Assembly: GCA_900318465.1 (NCBI GenBank)
Contig: ONKQ01000026.1
Coordinates: forward strand, 1 to 42,258
Direction of reading: 5' to 3'
Source of the DNA: an uncultured Bacteroidales bacterium
Lineage (GTDB): Bacteria; Bacteroidota; Bacteroidia; Bacteroidales; F082
Length of the DNA stretch: 42,258 nucleotides
Shown here: positions 23,670 to 32,071 of the stretch, piece by piece
Numbering within the stretch: the stretch's first letter is position 1
How the letters are laid out: the number at the start of each line of letters is the position of its first letter
Notes under the pieces: model-generated
The model's database searches: none
What the model saw: the letters and a program-made list of their open reading frames with translations, nothing else
What the model was told of the DNA's origin: nothing
Program-made: the position numbers and the translations under genes

Positions 23670-25868
23670 ATGCCAAAAAAGAAAAAAATAGAAAACAAAC
23701 TGAGCACTTTTACGAGTGTCATTCTCGGCATTTTTGCCGATGCGCCGTTTCGTCCGAAGAACTACAAGCAGGTCTGTAAGATTATGGGTATCAAGGACCT
23801 GGCAGGCAAAGATGTGGTGTATAATCTACTGATTGACCTGAAAAACAAAGGATTGTTGCGTGAGGAACGCCCCTTTAGCTATGTGATGAGTGCCGCTGGT
23901 ATGGCTCAGTTCGGGCCCAAGACCAAGTATGTGGAAGGCACGGTGGAGATGAAATCAACGGGCAAAGCTTACGTCATTCTTGATGACGAGGAAGGCGAAG
24001 ACATCTTCATTGCGGCCAACAACACCTACAAAGCCTTGCATGGCGACCGTGTGCGTGTGGAGATGTTCCCCAAGCGCAACAACGCCAAGCCTGAGGGTGA
24101 GATTGTGGAAATCTTGGAACGCAAACATACTGAGTTTGTGGGTGTACTGAACATTTCCCATGGTTATGTCTTTGTCCGGCCCGATGTGGATTGGATGCCC
24201 GTCGACATCTTCATTCCTCGGGGCGAGCTGCACGGAGCCAAAGACGGGCAAAAAGTCATTGCGCACCTGCTCGATTGGCCCGATGGTTCGGGAAATCCTT
24301 TTGGCGAGATTGTCCGTGTGCTCGGCAAGCCCGGCGAGAACGATGTGGAAATGGAGTCAATCCTTGCGGCTCATGAATATCCCATCGAATTTTCAGAAGA
24401 GGTGGAAAAAGAGGCAGATAAGATTCCCGTCGAAATCAGTAGAGACGAAATCAAGCGGCGGCGTGACTTCCGCCAAACTTTCACCGTCACCATTGACCCT
24501 GCCGACGCCAAGGATTTCGACGATGCCATTTCGTTGCGAAAAATGGACAACGGCCGTTGGGAGGTGGGTGTGCATATTGCTGATGTGTCGCATTATGTCC
24601 GCATCGGCTCTGCCATCGACAAAGAGGCCTTGGACCGTGGCACTTCGGTCTATCTTGTTGACCGCACCATCCCCATGCTTCCCGAAAAGCTCTGCAACAA
24701 CGTGTGTTCCCTGCGTCCCAATGAAGAGAAGCTGACCTTCTCCGTCGTTTTCGTGATGGACGACGAAGCCAAAATTTACGACCATTGGATTGGCAAGACC
24801 ATCATCAAGTCGTGCCGCCGATATACTTACGAAGAAGTGCAGACCATGATTGAAGGCGGCGAGGGCGACTATAAGGACGAAATCTTGACTTTCCACCAAC
24901 TGGCCACCAAGCTCCGCGAGCAGCGCATGGCCGCAGGTAGCATCAACTTCCATTCGGAGGAAGTGCGTTTTATCCTTGACGAGAACAAGAAACCCATCGA
25001 CACCTACGTCCGCGTACAGAACGAAAGCCACGAATTGATTGAAGACTTCATGCTGTTGGCCAACCGCACCGTGGCTGAAACGTTTGGAAAGCCTGAGAGC
25101 AAATGGCACAACCATACTTTCGTCTACCGTGTACACGATGAGCCTAACCCAGAGAAACTCAACAAGTTCATGCTCCTTATCTCACGCCTCGGCTACTCGA
25201 TGAACATCAGCAACCGCGACACCCTTGTACGTTCCTTCAACCAACTGTTTAAGGACGTGGAAGGCAAAGGCGAGAAAAATCTTATTGAAACAGTCGCTGT
25301 ACGCACTATGGCAAAAGCCGTATACTCGACGGACAATATCGGGCACTACGGCTTGGCTTTCGATTATTATACCCACTTCACTTCACCCATCCGCCGCTAT
25401 CCTGACCTGATGGTGCACAGATTAATAGAAAGGTATCTCATCGAAAACCAAGGTTCCGTCAACAAGAAGGATTACGAGGATATGTGCCTCCACGCCAGCG
25501 AAATGGAGAAACAAGCCGAGGACATGGAACGCCAGTCCATCAAGTACAAACAGGCTGAATACCTGCAAGATAAGATAGGCCAAGAGTTTGAAGGCCTTGT
25601 GAGCGGCGTGAGCAAATGGGGCCTCTTTGTGGAACTGAAGGACAATAAATGCGAAGGCCTGGTACGCTATGAGAACCTGCCCGGAGACGTCTATTATCTC
25701 GACGACGACAACTTCCGCGTTGTTGGACAAAACACGGGTCGTGTCATCCAATTAGGCGACGAGGTGCATGTCCGCGTAAAGTCTGTCGACCTGTTCAAGC
25801 ACAAGATGGATTTCGAAATATTGGCCGACTGGCCCACATCGAAAACACGGAAAAAACGCCGAATTTAA
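23670..25868 (+). CDS. rnr: Ribonuclease R
   Basis: A 3'-5' exoribonuclease (RNB family, 732 residues) that degrades structured RNA and takes part in rRNA/tmRNA quality control. Domain order: winged-helix-like N-terminus (about 15-90), cold-shock/OB domains (about 90-250), the catalytic RNB core with the DPADAKDFDDA aspartate cluster near residue 278, and a C-terminal S1 domain (about residues 635-715, beginning EFEGLVSGVSKWGLFVEL). A short basic tail (KTRKKRRI) follows. The ATG at 23670 is preferred; the longer frame begins with TTG inside the -7 box. Confidence 0.95.
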   Translation: MPKKKKIENKLSTFTSVILGIFADAPFRPKNYKQVCKIMGIKDLAGKDVVYNLLIDLKNKGLLREERPFSYVMSAAGMAQFGPKTKYVEGTVEMKSTGKAYVILDDEEGEDIFIAANNTYKALHGDRVRVEMFPKRNNAKPEGEIVEILERKHTEFVGVLNISHGYVFVRPDVDWMPVDIFIPRGELHGAKDGQKVIAHLLDWPDGSGNPFGEIVRVLGKPGENDVEMESILAAHEYPIEFSEEVEKEADKIPVEISRDEIKRRRDFRQTFTVTIDPADAKDFDDAISLRKMDNGRWEVGVHIADVSHYVRIGSAIDKEALDRGTSVYLVDRTIPMLPEKLCNNVCSLRPNEEKLTFSVVFVMDDEAKIYDHWIGKTIIKSCRRYTYEEVQTMIEGGEGDYKDEILTFHQLATKLREQRMAAGSINFHSEEVRFILDENKKPIDTYVRVQNESHELIEDFMLLANRTVAETFGKPESKWHNHTFVYRVHDEPNPEKLNKFMLLISRLGYSMNISNRDTLVRSFNQLFKDVEGKGEKNLIETVAVRTMAKAVYSTDNIGHYGLAFDYYTHFTSPIRRYPDLMVHRLIERYLIENQGSVNKKDYEDMCLHASEMEKQAEDMERQSIKYKQAEYLQDKIGQEFEGLVSGVSKWGLFVELKDNKCEGLVRYENLPGDVYYLDDDNFRVVGQNTGRVIQLGDEVHVRVKSVDLFKHKMDFEILADWPTSKTRKKRRI

Positions 25869-25899
25869 GCCCATCAAAGCCAGATATTCTGAAAATACG

Positions 25900-25907
25900 T
25901 ATTTTTG
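25900..25907 (+). promoter_or_regulatory. Possible -7 box of the BACON operon
   Basis: TATTTTTG fits TAnnTTTG, 32 bp beyond the rnr stop. If it drives the genes from 26082 on, the transcript would begin with a leader of about 170 nt that contains the hairpin at 26006-26038. Confidence 0.35.
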
Positions 25908-25954
25908 CCGACAGAATATGATTAGTGACTGTTCAAATTATAAGCTTCAATATC

Positions 25955-26038
25955 GGCTATAAGCTATCAGTTGTCAGCTATAAACTTAGCAGCAACATGG
26001 CTAAAAGCTGATGGCTGAAAGCCAAACAGCTGTTTTTA
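25955..26038 (+). terminator. Heptad repeat region ending in a rho-independent hairpin
   Basis: GGCTATAAGCTATCAG (25955-25970) begins a run of 7-bp AGCTATA/AGCTATC-like units. It is followed by a hairpin at 26006-26031: AGCTG pairs with CAGCT and GGCT with AGCC around GAA, then G and TTTTT. The hairpin arm AGCTGATGGCTGAAAGCC is also roughly the reverse complement of the first unit. It can terminate rnr, or act as an attenuator if transcription starts at 25907. Confidence 0.65.
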
Positions 26039-26081
26039 TAGCGTCTCTTATGTAAACTAAACTTACTCATCTACATACAAA

Positions 26082-26906
26082 ATGAATCCAACAAAAATGA
26101 AAAAGAAATCTTTTCTCCTGGTGGCAGTTTTGTTTGTCATCGCGATAGTGTGCTTTAATAGCTGCACTAAAAAACACAGCATTTTGGTCTCCACGCAAAA
26201 TCTTTGGTTCGGTTTGGAAGAATGCTCACAAACATTTGTAATTACGGCCAATTGCGAGTGGAACATCATCAAAAACGACGATGCCGATTGGTACACCATT
26301 TCTGCAATGTCAGGAAGCAATGACGACTCACTCACCATCTCCGTTGAGAAACTGACGGACGCCGATTTCCGTGGTTCCTCGTTTGTCGTGGTTTCACCTG
26401 GAGGCCACATTCGCCGCACGGTTTTCATCTCCCAAAACAAGCTCGACTTTGACGGAATGATAAACAAAGTGTTTGGTGTGATGGAGTTAGAGCATTGGAA
26501 CACCGACTTTTTTGGAATGATGATTGAAGATTCCTACAAGCACGGCATTTTTGACCCATACGATACCACAACGGGCTATCTCATGTATTTCCTTGAAGAC
26601 GGTAAAGGGTTGCAACGCGACCACCACACCGACACGGTGGCTTGGTGGGCTTTCGATTATGAATTCGACGTCATCAACCAAGTCCTCCACGTCAACTTTG
26701 AAACCGTTGATGGAGCACCAGAGAGCTATTCGCCCGATGTGTTGACGGCCAGCGATTCGCTTTACCGCATTTTCCACCAATACAAACCCAACTTCTGGGA
26801 ACGCGCCGACATGCGCAAAATAGGTACAGTCATTCCCGGCGAAAAGATAGATATGATAAAGAAGACTGCCAAACGCAAGAATGGCGAGCCGATTTTCCAA
26901 TTCTAA
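26082..26906 (+). CDS. BACON-domain lipoprotein (copy 1)
   Basis: A 274-residue lipoprotein with signal peptide and lipobox (CFNSC, about Cys28). Residues of about 35-118 match the BACON fold (STQNLWFGLEE, then ANCEWNIIKN, ADWYTISAMSG and SPGGHIRRTVFISQN), an Ig-like domain seen N-terminally in many Bacteroidota glycan-handling proteins. The rest (about 120-274) is an unassigned domain with FLEDGKGLQRDHHTDTVAWW and DGAPESYSPDVLTASDSLY. Whether it binds glycan is unproven. A close paralogue follows 11 bp downstream, and a GT-C-like gene after that; all three should be one operon. An alternative start at 26097 would shorten it by five residues. Confidence 0.75.
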   Translation: MNPTKMKKKSFLLVAVLFVIAIVCFNSCTKKHSILVSTQNLWFGLEECSQTFVITANCEWNIIKNDDADWYTISAMSGSNDDSLTISVEKLTDADFRGSSFVVVSPGGHIRRTVFISQNKLDFDGMINKVFGVMELEHWNTDFFGMMIEDSYKHGIFDPYDTTTGYLMYFLEDGKGLQRDHHTDTVAWWAFDYEFDVINQVLHVNFETVDGAPESYSPDVLTASDSLYRIFHQYKPNFWERADMRKIGTVIPGEKIDMIKKTAKRKNGEPIFQF

Positions 26907-26917
26907 GTATCCATACG

Positions 26918-27733
26918 ATGACAAAGAGCATTCATTTTTGGGCAGTAGCTTTCCTTTTAGGCATGACAGCCGCTTTCACGAGCTGCGTAAAGGACCATAG
27001 TATCATAGTTTCTTCACAAGACCTTCGCTATGGTTTGGAGAATGAAACCCAGACGTTTATCGTCAGAGCCAACTGCAAATGGTCGGTTGCAAAAAACGAC
27101 GATGCCGATTGGTACACCATCTCGCCCATGTCGGGCAGGGCAAAAGACAGCATCGTCACTGTGACCGTGAACAAATACAATGACGGGGATTTCCGGAGCT
27201 CCTCGTTTGTCGTCGTTTCGCCAGGAGGTCATGTGCGCCGCACAATATTCATCAGCCAGAACAAGATGGATTTCTATAGCATGATTAATAAGGTGTACGG
27301 CGTAAAGAGATTAGAGCATTGGAACACTGACTATTACGGGCAAATCATAGAAGACGAATACAAGGATACAATTTATAACCCTTACGACACCACAACGGGC
27401 TATCTCGTGTACTTCCTTGAAGACGGCAAAGGTTTGCAGCGTGACCACCACACTGATACTGTGGCATGGTGGGCTTTCGACTACGAGTTTGATGCCGTCA
27501 ACCAAATCCTACACATCTCGTTTGAACTCGTTGATGGTGCCCCCGAGAGCTATTCGCCTAATGTGTTGACGGCCAGCGATTCGCTCTATCGCTTCATCCA
27601 CGAATTCAAGCCTCATTGGTGGGAGCGCGCCGACATGCGCAAGATAGGCACTGTTTTGCCAGGTGAAAAGGAGGCACTTCAAAAGAAGCTTTCGAAACGC
27701 CAGAAGGGGCAGCCGATCTTTATGATGGATTAA
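26918..27733 (+). CDS. BACON-domain lipoprotein (copy 2)
   Basis: A 271-residue paralogue of the preceding gene, with the same architecture: lipobox (FTSC, about Cys22), a BACON domain (VSSQDLRYGLENE through SPGGHVRRTIFISQN), and a nearly identical C-terminal domain (FLEDGKGLQRDHHTDTVAWW conserved exactly). DNA similarity is high in the C-terminal half, so it is a tandem duplication. The least conserved stretches are the signal peptide, parts of the BACON strands and the last 20 residues. Only 3 bp separate its stop from the next gene. Confidence 0.78.
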   Translation: MTKSIHFWAVAFLLGMTAAFTSCVKDHSIIVSSQDLRYGLENETQTFIVRANCKWSVAKNDDADWYTISPMSGRAKDSIVTVTVNKYNDGDFRSSSFVVVSPGGHVRRTIFISQNKMDFYSMINKVYGVKRLEHWNTDYYGQIIEDEYKDTIYNPYDTTTGYLVYFLEDGKGLQRDHHTDTVAWWAFDYEFDAVNQILHISFELVDGAPESYSPNVLTASDSLYRFIHEFKPHWWERADMRKIGTVLPGEKEALQKKLSKRQKGQPIFMMD

Positions 27734-27736
27734 GAC

Positions 27737-29905
27737 ATGACAGAAAAACTAACACGCCATATTGCCTTGTTCGGCATCGGTGTTTACCTGTTGGCACTCA
27801 TCGTCATCAGTTTAGTGTTTCATCACCACGCCTTGCAAGCCAAATGGATACTGTGGGGCATCGGTGAGGTGCTGTTTTTCTTCGTGCTGACCGCCGTTTT
27901 CTATCCTCGATGGAAAAACGACAACACAAACAAGTTTTTGCTCAAGGTTTTCATAGTGGCCTTGGTGATTCGTGTATGCTATGTCATTGGAGTAGGTTAT
28001 TATTATTATTTCGAAACGGGCAAAGCATTTGAATATGACGTGGGCGATAGTCTTTGCTATCATTCCACGGCAGTTGACCTCTCAAGATGTGTGCATGAAG
28101 GTTATATCTCATACATTTTCAAGTATTTGAATGCCCATACCATGGGCTATTCCGACCAAGGCTATACCCTTTGGCTGACCTTGATCTATTCTATTTTTGG
28201 CCGTAGCATGTTGGTGCCTCGCATTTTCAAAGGCCTGATGAGTGCTTACATGTGCGTCTTGATTTACAAATTGGGCAAACGAACTTTCGGGGAACGAACT
28301 GGCCGCTTAGCTGCCGTAATGTGTGTCTTCACCCCCATACTCATCCAGATTTGCGGTATCCACACCAAGGAAATGGAACTGATTTTCCTCTCCATCTTTG
28401 CCCTTGAACGCATCGACTATCTCATCCGAAGCAAGCACTACACTTTTTGGAACATTCTGGTTCCCATCCTATTAACAGCTTTGACTTTCGGTTTCCGAAC
28501 CATCACGGGAATGTGCATCATCTTCGCTGCCGTTGTCTTTATTCTATTTTCGCCCAACGATTTGATTTCAAAAAGAGGCAAAATCATCACCCTTGCGAGT
28601 GTTGTAGTGGTGTTTTTTATGTTCCTCTTCTCCCCCATCGGGCGTGAGATGATGATTATTTATCGATTGAAATTCAGCGATTTAAACTACCAATCTGAGA
28701 AATATGAGAAAATAGGGATGAAGCACGGCAATCTGGCTAAAAGTTGGTACATGGCCCCGGGCGCTTTCGTCCTGCCGTTGGCCCCGATGGTAGAAGAGTC
28801 GCCCGACAACAACAAAATGATACACGGTAGCACGTATGTCAAGAATTTCCTTGCATTTTTCGCAATGTTGGCCATCGTGATTGTCTTCCGTCAGAAGAAA
28901 TGGCGCGATTTCAGCCTGATTGGAGCCTACGAACTGTCGTATTTGGCCATCATCATGTTCTCGTTTGCCGCCAATTCGGAACGTTTTCATGAGCCGGCCG
29001 TACCTTTAATAGTATTAATGGCGGCATACGCGATGACGCACATGCAACATAAAGACCTAAAGCTTTTCCATATTTATTGCGGAGTGCTCATTGTAGCGTT
29101 ATTTGGTTGGAATACATTAAAATTGTCAGCAAGAGAGTTTGACTCTATCCATGAATTGTTCGACAAACTCAATTCTAACCAAACGACAAGTACAGGACAC
29201 AATCTTCCAGAAGAATATCAAGAAGTGGAATATATAGAAGCCAACGGTACACAATGGATTAATACGGGCATACCCATGAATCCTGATCACACTCTTTATT
29301 GTGACGGCTGTGTCAGGCCTGGCAGAATGGGACAGTTGATTTGTGGTTTCCTTAATAGAAATACCCGTTTGGGTGCTTGCCTATATGGAAAAAGCAACAA
29401 GTTGGCTTATTTTTGGATAATTCAGGAGCGAGGACATAATTACACAGATCAATCATGGCCTAAAAACAAAATAGATGTAACCAGTAGATTCCAGTCCGTA
29501 CAAAACAGAATTGGGGCTGTCTTTGTACAAGAAGACTCCAACTCCTTTGCCTATCGGTATGATGCAAGGGATGTCATAGGGTTGATGCCTGATACCACTA
29601 CGTATTGGACCATCTTCAAAAAAATCGGCACGGAGCCACACATTACTAGTACGACCGGAATTTTGTATGAAGGCAAAATCTGGGATGGAAACGACAAGTT
29701 GATTGCACATTACATCCCTTGTTACAGATTGGCTGACAACGAAATCGGCTTGTATGATTTAGTTTCTGGAGCTTTCCTTTCCAACGCTGGTAGCGGTACT
29801 TTCCTGAAAGGTGCTGACATCGGAAACCGTATCAACAACAACAATGTTATCGGATATAATGGTGCGGCAAAATTATTTTTTCAAAATAACCTTGCCGTGA
29901 AATAA
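27737..29905 (+). CDS. GT-C-type membrane glycosyltransferase fused to a lectin-like domain
   Basis: A 722-residue protein. Residues 1-460 carry about eleven hydrophobic segments and resemble GT39-type (ArnT/Pmt-like) polyprenyl-phosphate-sugar glycosyltransferases, with an acidic extracytoplasmic loop after the second or third helix (YDVGDS, about 100-105) and a HTKEMELIFLS loop. Residues of about 489-710 form a soluble tail beginning LPEEYQEVEYIEANGTQWIN, the signature of a concanavalin-like domain common in bacterial and phage surface proteins. In GT-C enzymes of this layout the C-terminus usually faces the periplasm. The join lies near nt 29180 and the tail is visibly more AT-rich than the upstream part. 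No intervening stop or frameshift was seen. The sugar, acceptor and role of the tail are unknown. It is third in the BACON operon. Confidence 0.7.
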   Translation: MTEKLTRHIALFGIGVYLLALIVISLVFHHHALQAKWILWGIGEVLFFFVLTAVFYPRWKNDNTNKFLLKVFIVALVIRVCYVIGVGYYYYFETGKAFEYDVGDSLCYHSTAVDLSRCVHEGYISYIFKYLNAHTMGYSDQGYTLWLTLIYSIFGRSMLVPRIFKGLMSAYMCVLIYKLGKRTFGERTGRLAAVMCVFTPILIQICGIHTKEMELIFLSIFALERIDYLIRSKHYTFWNILVPILLTALTFGFRTITGMCIIFAAVVFILFSPNDLISKRGKIITLASVVVVFFMFLFSPIGREMMIIYRLKFSDLNYQSEKYEKIGMKHGNLAKSWYMAPGAFVLPLAPMVEESPDNNKMIHGSTYVKNFLAFFAMLAIVIVFRQKKWRDFSLIGAYELSYLAIIMFSFAANSERFHEPAVPLIVLMAAYAMTHMQHKDLKLFHIYCGVLIVALFGWNTLKLSAREFDSIHELFDKLNSNQTTSTGHNLPEEYQEVEYIEANGTQWINTGIPMNPDHTLYCDGCVRPGRMGQLICGFLNRNTRLGACLYGKSNKLAYFWIIQERGHNYTDQSWPKNKIDVTSRFQSVQNRIGAVFVQEDSNSFAYRYDARDVIGLMPDTTTYWTIFKKIGTEPHITSTTGILYEGKIWDGNDKLIAHYIPCYRLADNEIGLYDLVSGAFLSNAGSGTFLKGADIGNRINNNNVIGYNGAAKLFFQNNLAVK

Positions 29906-29921
29906 AAAAGTCGTATCTTTG
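29892..29921 (+). promoter_or_regulatory. Promoter of tRNA-Cys
   Basis: TTG (29892-29894) and TATCTTTG (29914-29921) are separated by 19 bp, an ideal Bacteroidota -33/-7 promoter. It overlaps the 3' end of the GT-C gene and would start transcription near the tRNA 5' end. Confidence 0.7.
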
Positions 29922-29933
29922 CAGCCGCAAAAA

Positions 29934-30004
29934 GGTACCTTGCCCGAGTGGTTAGGGATCGGTCTGCAAAACCGGGGACGGCGGTTCGAGTCCGCCAGGT
30001 ACCT
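29934..30004 (+). tRNA. tRNA-Cys (GCA)
   Basis: A complete cloverleaf can be drawn: acceptor GGTACCT / AGGTACC, a 7-nt anticodon loop CTGCAAA with anticodon GCA (29966-29968), and the T arm GGCGG-TTCGAGT-CCGCC. The discriminator base is U, as expected for tRNA-Cys. The terminal CCA is not encoded. A terminator follows, so it is a single-gene unit. Confidence 0.95.
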
Positions 30005-30007
30005 CAA

Positions 30008-30039
30008 AAGAAAGCCTGCCAAACACGGCGGGCTTTCTT
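30008..30039 (+). terminator. Terminator of tRNA-Cys
   Basis: AAGAAAGCCTGCC (30008-30020) pairs with GGCGGGCTTTCTT (30027-30039) with one G-U, around a 6-nt loop; T-rich sequence follows. The rest of the gap to 30203 contains no gene that I can support. Confidence 0.85.
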
Positions 30040-30177
30040 GTTTCAAGTAAAAAATGATAGACAACGCCCAAAAGAGGCTTTTTCGTAACATGATGGTTTT
30101 TAATCCGTTGGAAAACCAAGACCCCAACAATTGATAGACAAGGCCAATTCCCTTCATTTTTTCGTGTTTTTTGTGTA

Positions 30178-30185
30178 TAATTTTG
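30178..30185 (+). promoter_or_regulatory. -7 box for CotH-type kinase 1
   Basis: TAATTTTG fits TAnnTTTG, 17 bp before the ATG at 30203. This makes the longer frame starting at 30131 unlikely. Confidence 0.45.
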
Positions 30186-30202
30186 CGAGAAAAATCCAAA
30201 TT

Positions 30203-32023
30203 ATGACAAAAAAACATTGGCTTGTATTGTTCGTTTTTCTTTCCGCCATTTCTGCGAAAGCCCAAAACGACACAGTTATCTTCTCAGCAAAAGGAGGTTT
30301 TTATGAGGAATCCTTTAGCTTGCGATTGCACAACGTCTTGACACAGAATCACATCCGCTACAGCACCAACGGCAACCGCCCCGATGCCCAATCTCCCATG
30401 TATTCCGATTCTTTGTTTTTGGACGAGAGTTTGTATTCAAAATCAAGCATTTACACAATCGTCAATTGTCCTGAAAACGAGTTTTATCTTCCCGCCTCGG
30501 TGCTGCATTGCATCGTGATTCGTGCGGCGGTGTTTGATGAAAACGACAGCTGCGTCAGTCAGGTGATGACCAATAGCTATTTCATCCGCGACCTGGGCTG
30601 CGACACGCATGGGCTGCCCGTCGTATCGCTTTGCGCCGATTCGTTGGATTTGTTTGACTATCATAGAGGTATCTTTGTCCCGGGTGCTTGGTGGTCGGCT
30701 TCTCTGCCGAACTGGACAGGCAATTATTTCAACAATGGTCGGAATTGGGAGCGCCGATGCAACGTGGAGTTTTATGAACAAGACAACAAGGGCATTAACC
30801 AAGAGGCAGGATTGCGCACCCACGGTGGTGCCTCGCGCAGGTTCCAACAAAAGGGGTTGAAACTCTATGCACGCAAGGAATACGGCAAAAAGCGTTTCAA
30901 GCATTCTTTCTTTGATGATACCCCTATCAGCAACGTGAAACACTTCAGCCTCAAGCCGTTCAGATGCAGCAATTGGCTCCAAACCGGATTGAATGACGCT
31001 TTGTGTTCCCGTGTAGCGCGGCAATTGAATGTTGAAGTGATGGGCACACGAGCCGTGGTGGTGTTTCTGAACGGGGAGTATTGGGGCATTTATTATTTGG
31101 AAGAAGCATCGGATGAGCGGTATTTGGAGGACCATTTTGGCATAGACCCCAACCAATGCAACATCATTAAGAACTGGAACACTTTGGAGGCTGGCGACGA
31201 CACACAATGGCAAGAGCTTTATACCTGGGTTGAGCACTCCGATTTGTCAGATTCAACCGACTACGAATATTTTTGCTCAAAAATCGACATGCACAATTTC
31301 ATTGATTATCTGGTCTTTGAGTTGTATTCAGCCAATGTCGACTGGCCTGCCAATAACGTGCGTTGCTGGCAGTCGGGCAACCGAAAATGGAGATGGATGT
31401 TTTTTGATGGCGACGGCTGTTTCTTTCGCGATTGGGACGTGTTTGCCAACATCATGGACACCAGCAACAACTTGGGGCCTTCCAATGCGGCCTCAACGCT
31501 CTTTTATCGCAAGTTATTGGAGAGCAAAGCTTTCCATGAACAGTTCCATTCTCGTTTTGAGGAATTGATGATAAACAAGCTGAATTACAGTCAAACAGGT
31601 CCAGCTTTGGCCGCTCTGTGCGAGCAAATCAGAAGCGAGGTTCCTTATCAGAGCCTTAGGTTCAATTTCCCGACCTGCGATTCCGTTTGGTTGGCTCATG
31701 TTGATAGTATGGATGCCTATTTGCAAAACAGAAACCACTGTCTGGAAGCACTGATTCCTATGTACTTAAACATTCCTGACAATGAGCTTATCGGTTTCAC
31801 CTGCTATCCAAATCCTTTCTCGAACTTGTTGTATATCCAGTTTCCCTCAGTCGAGCAGAAGAAAGTGGAAATGAGGATTTTTGATGTGTTAGGTCGCTGC
31901 ATAAGACAAGAAAAGGTACAGCTTCAGTCGGGCATGAATTCCATTGCCATCCAAGTTGATTTGACTCAAGGTGTCTACTTGCTGCAAATCGGCGGCCACT
32001 CCCAAAGAATTGTGCGATTTTAA
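30203..32023 (+). CDS. T9SS-exported CotH-type kinase (copy 1)
   Basis: A 606-residue exported protein (signal peptide ending AKAQ, residues 1-20) of the CotH kinase family, atypical kinases first known from Bacillus spore coat. An N-terminal domain (about residues 20-130, with IRYSTNGNRPDAQSPMY) resembles the chitobiase/hexosaminidase C-terminal domain. The kinase core has RTHGGASRR at about 205, FLNGEYWGIYYLEE near 288-301, NVDWPANN at 378-385, and FDGDGCF at 401-407, matching the N-DW-NN and D-x-D elements expected for Mg-ATP binding. Residues of about 529-606 are a T9SS type A sorting domain (CYPNPFSNLLYIQF through GVYLLQIGG). The substrate is unknown; extracellular phosphorylation would need an ATP source. 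Confidence 0.82.
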   Translation: MTKKHWLVLFVFLSAISAKAQNDTVIFSAKGGFYEESFSLRLHNVLTQNHIRYSTNGNRPDAQSPMYSDSLFLDESLYSKSSIYTIVNCPENEFYLPASVLHCIVIRAAVFDENDSCVSQVMTNSYFIRDLGCDTHGLPVVSLCADSLDLFDYHRGIFVPGAWWSASLPNWTGNYFNNGRNWERRCNVEFYEQDNKGINQEAGLRTHGGASRRFQQKGLKLYARKEYGKKRFKHSFFDDTPISNVKHFSLKPFRCSNWLQTGLNDALCSRVARQLNVEVMGTRAVVVFLNGEYWGIYYLEEASDERYLEDHFGIDPNQCNIIKNWNTLEAGDDTQWQELYTWVEHSDLSDSTDYEYFCSKIDMHNFIDYLVFELYSANVDWPANNVRCWQSGNRKWRWMFFDGDGCFFRDWDVFANIMDTSNNLGPSNAASTLFYRKLLESKAFHEQFHSRFEELMINKLNYSQTGPALAALCEQIRSEVPYQSLRFNFPTCDSVWLAHVDSMDAYLQNRNHCLEALIPMYLNIPDNELIGFTCYPNPFSNLLYIQFPSVEQKKVEMRIFDVLGRCIRQEKVQLQSGMNSIAIQVDLTQGVYLLQIGGHSQRIVRF

Positions 32024-32052
32024 CAGATAGGCGAAAATCGCGAAGTTTTGCG

Positions 32053-32060
32053 TATCTTTG
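32053..32060 (+). promoter_or_regulatory. -7 box for CotH-type kinase 2
   Basis: TATCTTTG fits TAnnTTTG, 11 bp before the ATG at 32072 and 23 bp before the ATG at 32084. It suggests copy 2 and the GH16-like gene can be transcribed separately from copy 1. Confidence 0.5.
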
Positions 32061-32071
32061 CACGATTTTAG

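Noticed and set aside
24393-25136. Minus-strand open frame of 247 codons
   Set aside because: Shadow of rnr, whose catalytic motifs are intact on the other strand.
29934-30130. Integrated element at tRNA-Cys
   Set aside because: I found no duplicated tRNA 3' end, integrase or phage gene in the window.
29873-30265. Minus-strand open frame of 130 codons
   Set aside because: It runs straight through tRNA-Cys and its terminator, so it cannot be a conserved gene.
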